From Oscillospiraceae bacterium (GTDB taxonomy: Bacteria > Bacillota > Clostridia > WRCU01): a stretch of 10,149 bases of DNA. The notes below the pieces were generated by a model. The model was given only the letters and a program-made list of their open reading frames with translations, did not search any database and was not told where the DNA came from. A program made the position numbers and the translations under genes. The stretch spans positions 1-10,149 of the forward strand of contig WRCU01000029.1 in assembly GCA_009783805.1 (NCBI GenBank), read 5' to 3'. How positions within the stretch are numbered: the first letter of the stretch is position 1; the number at the start of each line of letters is the position of its first letter. Shown here piece by piece: positions 6,878-10,149 of the stretch.

Positions 6878-7351
6878 CTATTCTTCGCCATCCGTGACCG
6901 TTATGGTGTATAGGCGCTCAATGGACGGCACCGCGTCCCTTATGTCCTCGCACCGCAGCATCACCGTGCAAGAGCCGGGCGCCAGCGCCTCGAAGCATAG
7001 TATCCGGTATCCTTCGTCGCCGCCGTCGCCCGCATTGAATGGGGTGTCATCCACATACTCGCCGAAGCGGAAGCCGACCACGCTGTCGTCGGACAGGTAG
7101 TAAGCCCATCGGTATGGAATCGACTGTTTCTCGTGCTCGGCCATATGGAAAAAGTCGCCGACCCCCATCCCTACCTCGCCTTCATCCCATACCCTTACGC
7201 TGACCGTTTCCGTGATCGTCGCGGTTTCCATGCCATCGTCCTCAACCAAGGTCGTAATCGTATCGTCCTTGACCTTGCGCGGGGTTCCAGAGCATCCGGC
7301 CAAAAAAAGCAGGAAAGCGGAAACCGTGGCTAACGCTGAAGCCTTTTTCAT
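6878..7351 (-). CDS. Small lipoprotein, possibly chagasin-like (I42) protease inhibitor
   Basis: A 157-residue exported lipoprotein. It starts MKKASALATVSAFLLF and has the lipobox LAGC with lipidated C20. The start at 7351 is preferred over 7357 because AAAGGA lies 7 nt before it but only 1 nt before the other. The mature part is acidic and predicted beta-rich. Its layout resembles chagasin/I42 inhibitors of papain-like proteases: an IPYRWAYYLSDDSVV stretch where the family has NPTTGYxW, then G108-D-G-G matching the GxGG loop, a FEALAPGSCTVMLRC strand pair, and a terminal YTITVTD strand. The NPTTG and RPW motifs are degenerate, so inhibitor activity is uncertain. The lipoprotein call itself is firm. 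It is divergent from asd. Confidence 0.75.
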   Translation of the reverse strand: MKKASALATVSAFLLFLAGCSGTPRKVKDDTITTLVEDDGMETATITETVSVRVWDEGEVGMGVGDFFHMAEHEKQSIPYRWAYYLSDDSVVGFRFGEYVDDTPFNAGDGGDEGYRILCFEALAPGSCTVMLRCEDIRDAVPSIERLYTITVTDGEE

Positions 7352-7409
7352 GGGCATATCCTTTCTTGAGCCTCCCCATACCAGCTGGCCTGGGAATTGA
7401 GCATACCCG

Positions 7410-7439
7410 TATATAGGCCTTAACTATGCAATAAACCAA
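7410..7439 (-). promoter_or_regulatory. Possible promoter of the lipoprotein gene
   Basis: On the minus strand, TTGGTT (7439-7434), an 18-nt spacer, then TATATA (7415-7410), about 60 nt before the start codon. The match is moderate. It sits in an AT-rich island (7402-7500) that also holds the asd promoter on the other strand. Confidence 0.45.
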
Positions 7440-7468
7440 TATACGAGACCATCTCTGCGATATTCCCG

Positions 7469-7497
7469 TTGACCGCGTCTGCCATCCGACATATACT
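7469..7497 (+). promoter_or_regulatory. Promoter of asd
   Basis: TTGACC (7469-7474), a 17-nt spacer, then TATACT (7492-7497): 5 of 6 and 5 of 6 to the sigma70 consensus at ideal spacing. Transcription would start near 7503-7505, leaving a leader of about 50 nt. Confidence 0.75.
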
Positions 7498-7512
7498 AGT
7501 GCGTTAAGTCTG

Positions 7513-7538
7513 GGGCATCGCCCGCGATGGGCGGTCCC
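7513..7538 (+). other. Hairpin in the asd mRNA leader
   Basis: ATCGCCC (7517-7523) pairs with GGGCGGT (7529-7535) around a 5-nt loop (one G-U pair). GGG/CCC pairs outside extend it with one bulged C. It ends 3 nt before the ribosome site GGGAGGG (7542-7548), to which its final CCC could pair instead. It may tune asd translation; no terminator T-run is present. Confidence 0.4.
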
Positions 7539-7554
7539 AATGGGAGGGTCAAGC

Positions 7555-8628
7555 ATGGGCTTGAGGGTGGGTGTCCTGGGCGTCGGCCCGGTGGGCGAGC
7601 GCATAGTCTCCATACTTATGGAGCGCGGCTTCCCCGTCGACGGCGAGGTGGCCGTGATGGCGACCAGCGAGCGCGAGGAGGTCATCGGGGGGAGGAAGGT
7701 CAGCGTGAGGAAGGTCTCCGCCGATTCCTTCAAAGGAATGGACCTCGCCTTCTTCGCGGGCAAGGAAGGCGCGAAGGGCGCCAGCATGGAATGGGCCGAT
7801 GTAGCCGTCAGGAGCGGCTGCGCGGTGATCGACAACGGCGGCGACCTGCGCATGTACCCGAACGTCCCCCTGGTGGTCCCGGAGGTGAACATGGGCGCGG
7901 TCACCAAGGATACGCGCCTCATATGCAACCCAAACTGCTCCACCATACAGATGGTCGTGGCGCTTTACCCGCTGCACAGGTCGGCACGCCTCAGGAGGGT
8001 CGTCGTCACGACCTTCCAGTCCGTCAGCGGGCACAGCGGCGCGGGGATGGACCAGCTGCGCGCCGAGTTGGGCCAGTTCGTCGCCGAGGCCCCGATCAGC
8101 CATAACCCGTCGATATTCGCACGGCCGATCGCGCTCAACTGCATCCCGCACATAGACCGCTTCGAGGGGGGCTGGTACACGCGCGAGGAGATGAAGATGG
8201 TCCATGAGACCAGGAAGATCTTCGGGGAGCCCAACCTTCTGATAACGGCCACGACGGTCAGGGTCCCGGTCATGGTAGGGCACTCGGAGTCGGTCAACGC
8301 CGAGTTCGTCGGTCCCATGGACGCCAGGCGGGCCATTCAGATACTCTCCGACCCCGCCTCGTCGCCGGGCGTGGTCTGCATGGACGGCCCCGACTCGGGT
8401 CACGACGCCTCGTCGGTCCGACGCGACCCGTTGGAAAGGCGCTACCCGGTCGCGGGCGACTTGGCCAAGGAAGGGTTGAGGGACTCGGTGCTCGTGGGGA
8501 GGGTCAGGGACGACTCGACCGCCCCGAACGCGCTCAACCTCTGGTGCGTCGCGGACAACCTGCGAAAGGGCGCCGCCACGAACGCCGTGCAGATCGCTGA
8601 GGGGATGCTGGGGCTCGGGCTGCTATGA
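7555..8628 (+). CDS. asd: Aspartate-semialdehyde dehydrogenase
   Basis: Reduces aspartyl-4-phosphate to aspartate-4-semialdehyde with NADPH, the branch step toward lysine/diaminopimelate, threonine and methionine. The 357 residues begin with the nucleotide-binding GVGPVG (9-14) and include the AVIDNGGDLRM and VPLVVPEVN blocks. The catalytic C128 lies in NPNCST, H243 in the conserved VGHSESVNAEF, and the C-terminal LNLWCVADNLRKGAATNAVQIAE block (residues about 325-347) is a family hallmark. GGGAGGG lies 6 nt before the ATG at 7555, so an ATG at 7540 is not favoured. It stands alone, without dapA or lysC neighbours. Its TGA stop (8626-8628) lies within the 3' end of the opposing tRNA-Glu gene. 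Confidence 0.95.
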   Translation: MGLRVGVLGVGPVGERIVSILMERGFPVDGEVAVMATSEREEVIGGRKVSVRKVSADSFKGMDLAFFAGKEGAKGASMEWADVAVRSGCAVIDNGGDLRMYPNVPLVVPEVNMGAVTKDTRLICNPNCSTIQMVVALYPLHRSARLRRVVVTTFQSVSGHSGAGMDQLRAELGQFVAEAPISHNPSIFARPIALNCIPHIDRFEGGWYTREEMKMVHETRKIFGEPNLLITATTVRVPVMVGHSESVNAEFVGPMDARRAIQILSDPASSPGVVCMDGPDSGHDASSVRRDPLERRYPVAGDLAKEGLRDSVLVGRVRDDSTAPNALNLWCVADNLRKGAATNAVQIAEGMLGLGLL

Positions 8629-8697
8629 CCCATAGGGGACTCGAACCCCTGATACTGCCGTGAAAGGGCAGTGTCTTAACCGCTTGACCAATGGGCC
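8626..8697 (-). tRNA. tRNA-Glu (UUC)
   Basis: A 72-nt cloverleaf on the minus strand. The acceptor arm GGCCCAT pairs with ATGGGTC (one G-U), with discriminator A at 8626. The anticodon loop CTTTCAC gives UUC, and the T-arm GGGG-TTCGAGT-CCCC is complete. CCA is not encoded. Its last three bases are the complement of the asd stop codon. It lies 12 nt after tRNA-Met in the same transcript. Confidence 0.95.
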
Positions 8698-8709
8698 TTG
8701 GAATGAGGA

Positions 8710-8783
8710 TAGCGGCAGTCGGATTTGAACCAACGACACCCCGGGTATGAACCGAGTGCTCTAGCCAACTGAGCTATGCCGCC
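8710..8783 (-). tRNA. tRNA-Met (CAU), elongator type
   Basis: A 74-nt cloverleaf on the minus strand with acceptor GGCGGCA / TGCCGCT and discriminator A. The anticodon loop TTCATAC gives CAU. The G1-U72 pair, the D-arm TAGCTCAGTTGGCTAGAGC and the CGG-loop-CCG stem resemble Bacillus elongator tRNA-Met. It lacks the initiator-type unpaired first base. An Ile2 (lysidine) tRNA is the less likely alternative. CCA is not encoded. Confidence 0.92.
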
Positions 8784-8809
8784 AAAGGGAGCTTGTGGAG
8801 CCTCGCGCT

Positions 8810-8839
8810 ATGATAGCAAGGCTCTAGGCTCGTTGTCAA
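8810..8839 (-). promoter_or_regulatory. Promoter of the tRNA-Met/tRNA-Glu unit
   Basis: On the minus strand, perfect TTGACA (8839-8834), an 18-nt spacer, then TATCAT (8815-8810) with a TGC extension just before it. Transcription would start near 8803, about 20 nt before tRNA-Met. The -10 is identical to that of the tRNA-Val promoter. Confidence 0.8.
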
Positions 8840-8880
8840 GCCCGCTTCCCCGGCCCATCCTCAACCTATGACGAAAGCAA

Positions 8881-10149
8881 TCAGTCCAGCCAGTAAGGCC
8901 TCATACCTTGCTTGTAAAAGACGGTCCCACCTAAGGCGTGCCTTTCGCAAACGTCGGCGAAGGCCTCCCTGACGCGCCTTACCCCGGGGCCCTCGTCGGG
9001 CAGGTGCGCGAGGTTCGTGAACTCGTGCGGGTCAGCGGTAAGGTCATAGATCTCCGTATATTCTTTTCCGATGCCCGCGAAGTCGTACACCGTCATCTTG
9101 TGGTCCCCGCTTATGACCGTGAGGATGCCCTCCATCTCGCAGATGACCGTGCCGTCGCCGCGGTCGGGCGCCAGCAGGCTCCCGCCCTCGCACTCGACCC
9201 CGGGCATGCCCAGCAGGTCCAGGCAGGTCGGGAACACGTCCACCGCGCTGGCCCGCCTGGCCCCGTCCACGCCGACCCGCCGCCCGCCGTCGTAGACCAT
9301 CATGGGTATCCTGATGACGTCCTCATACATGCAGTTGTTCTTCGCCCATAATGAGTGGTTCCCGGCCATGTCTCCGTGGTCGGCCGTGAACACGCAGGCG
9401 TAGTCGTCCCCCCATACCCTGTCCGCCGCCTCGAGGATCCTCCCGATCCCCTCGTCGACCAGGGCCGCCTTCGCGACGTAGCCCGTACGCCAATTGTCCC
9501 AGTAGGCATCGTCGTAGTTTTTTTGGGCCCTGTCCTTGGCGTAGTTGCTGCCCTCGGTCCAGCAATGGTGCGCCTCCCCGCCCTCAGGCCCGTGGTAGCT
9601 GTGGCGGTGTGCCTTGCTCAGGTCATCCCACTCCCCTTCCCTGACGCGCCTGGGCGGGGCCTTCGAGATGTCCACCTTGTCGCGGTAGCTTTGCGGCGCG
9701 TTTATGGGGTAGTGCGGCCCGTTGAAGGACGCCCACAGGAAGGTGGGCCCCGCGCCTTCCGACCCCTCGATCATGCCGACCGCCCTGTCGGCCACCCTAT
9801 GGTCCTCATGCATGCGGTCCGGGCCCGGGAAGTCGGGCACGCACACGTCCGCGTAAGGCCCGCACGGCCTGCCGAACGCCTCCAGGAGGCCCATGGCGTC
9901 CACCTCGCGGGCGTAGTCGTCGTAGTACATGACCCCCGTCCCGTCCTCCAGGTACAGCTCGTCGATGCCCAGGCCCATGTAGTAGTCGCGGAAGTGGGTG
10001 TACTCGCGCGTCAGCCCTTTGCGTATGTCGCCGTACGGGACCGGGACGAAGTGGCACTTCCCGGAATATAGGTTTTTGTACCCGCCTTCCCTGAGCACGT
10101 TGAATATGCTCCGAAGCCCCTTGTCCATCGACCTGCCCACTATGTTCGA
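8881..10149 (-). CDS. Sulfatase (N-terminus cut by window)
   Basis: Member of the formylglycine-dependent sulfatase family, cleaving sulfate esters, often on glycans. The 422 residues present run open to the right edge, so the CxPSR-type formylglycine motif and the first metal aspartates are outside the window. GTG at 10140 is only an internal codon. Visible marks are LREGGYKNLYSGKCHF near the left of the protein (family form GYxTxxxGKWH), a FNGPHYP metal/sulfate-site histidine, and ADHGD (9370-9381) followed by NHSLWAKNN. The IRIPMMV and DVFPTCLDLLGMP blocks and a C-terminal EIYDLTADPHEFTNLA segment are also typical. Maturation would need an anaerobic sulfatase-maturating enzyme or FGE, not seen here. 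The usual Trp of GKWH is Cys. The substrate is unknown. No ribosome site can be judged. Confidence 0.92.
   Translation of the reverse strand, partial: SNIVGRSMDKGLRSIFNVLREGGYKNLYSGKCHFVPVPYGDIRKGLTREYTHFRDYYMGLGIDELYLEDGTGVMYYDDYAREVDAMGLLEAFGRPCGPYADVCVPDFPGPDRMHEDHRVADRAVGMIEGSEGAGPTFLWASFNGPHYPINAPQSYRDKVDISKAPPRRVREGEWDDLSKAHRHSYHGPEGGEAHHCWTEGSNYAKDRAQKNYDDAYWDNWRTGYVAKAALVDEGIGRILEAADRVWGDDYACVFTADHGDMAGNHSLWAKNNCMYEDVIRIPMMVYDGGRRVGVDGARRASAVDVFPTCLDLLGMPGVECEGGSLLAPDRGDGTVICEMEGILTVISGDHKMTVYDFAGIGKEYTEIYDLTADPHEFTNLAHLPDEGPGVRRVREAFADVCERHALGGTVFYKQGMRPYWLD

Noticed and set aside
7503..7554. Lysine riboswitch before asd
   Set aside because: The leader is only about 50 nt, far shorter than the L-box aptamer, with no matching core.
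9355..10071. Long plus-strand open frame opposite the sulfatase
   Set aside because: Low-complexity Val/Arg/Pro/His composition and exactly antisense to conserved sulfatase motifs.

Overview
This is a GC-rich bacterial chromosomal window, probably from an anaerobe of the Firmicutes/Clostridia or Coriobacteriia type. Bacterial identity rests on MreB, RadC, Maf, an Asd, and sigma70-type promoters of the TTGACA/TATAAT class. The gene order maf-radC-mreB is the classic one in Firmicutes. The HD protein, the chagasin-like lipoprotein and the sulfatase are also familiar from gut anaerobes. Despite the high GC content, ATA is the commonest Ile codon where I counted. None of the three tRNA genes encodes its CCA end. 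The exact lineage cannot be fixed from this window.

Layout. Bases 1-2195 (minus strand) hold maf, radC and mreB; mreB runs off the left edge. A perfect extended -10 precedes mreB, and a strong inverted repeat sits between maf and radC. Bases 2286-5786 (plus strand) hold a likely three-gene operon: a uroporphyrinogen-decarboxylase/cobamide-methyltransferase-like protein, a divergent acyl-CoA-ligase-type (ANL) adenylating enzyme, and an HD-domain phosphohydrolase. The HD gene overlaps the convergent tcdA-like gene (E1-like tRNA t6A dehydratase family, 5749-6621, minus) tail to tail. That gene carries an unusual glycine-rich insert and lies just downstream of tRNA-Val(UAC).

Bases 6878-7351 (minus) encode a small lipoprotein that resembles chagasin/I42 protease inhibitors. 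It is divergent from asd (aspartate-semialdehyde dehydrogenase, 7555-8628, plus), which has a near-consensus promoter and a leader hairpin. The asd stop codon lies inside the 3' end of an opposing tRNA-Glu, followed by tRNA-Met(elongator), both read from a near-consensus promoter on the minus strand. Bases 8881-10149 (minus) hold most of a sulfatase whose N-terminus, with the formylglycine motif, lies beyond the right edge.

Most of the window is housekeeping: cell shape, repair, nucleotide hygiene, tRNA modification, lysine/threonine/methionine precursor synthesis and tRNAs. The parts most worth a second look are the URO-D-like/ANL/HD operon of unknown substrate, the chagasin-like lipoprotein, the dyad before radC, the Gly-rich insert in the TcdA homologue, and the asd/tRNA-Glu overlap. 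No mobile element, CRISPR array or rRNA is visible.
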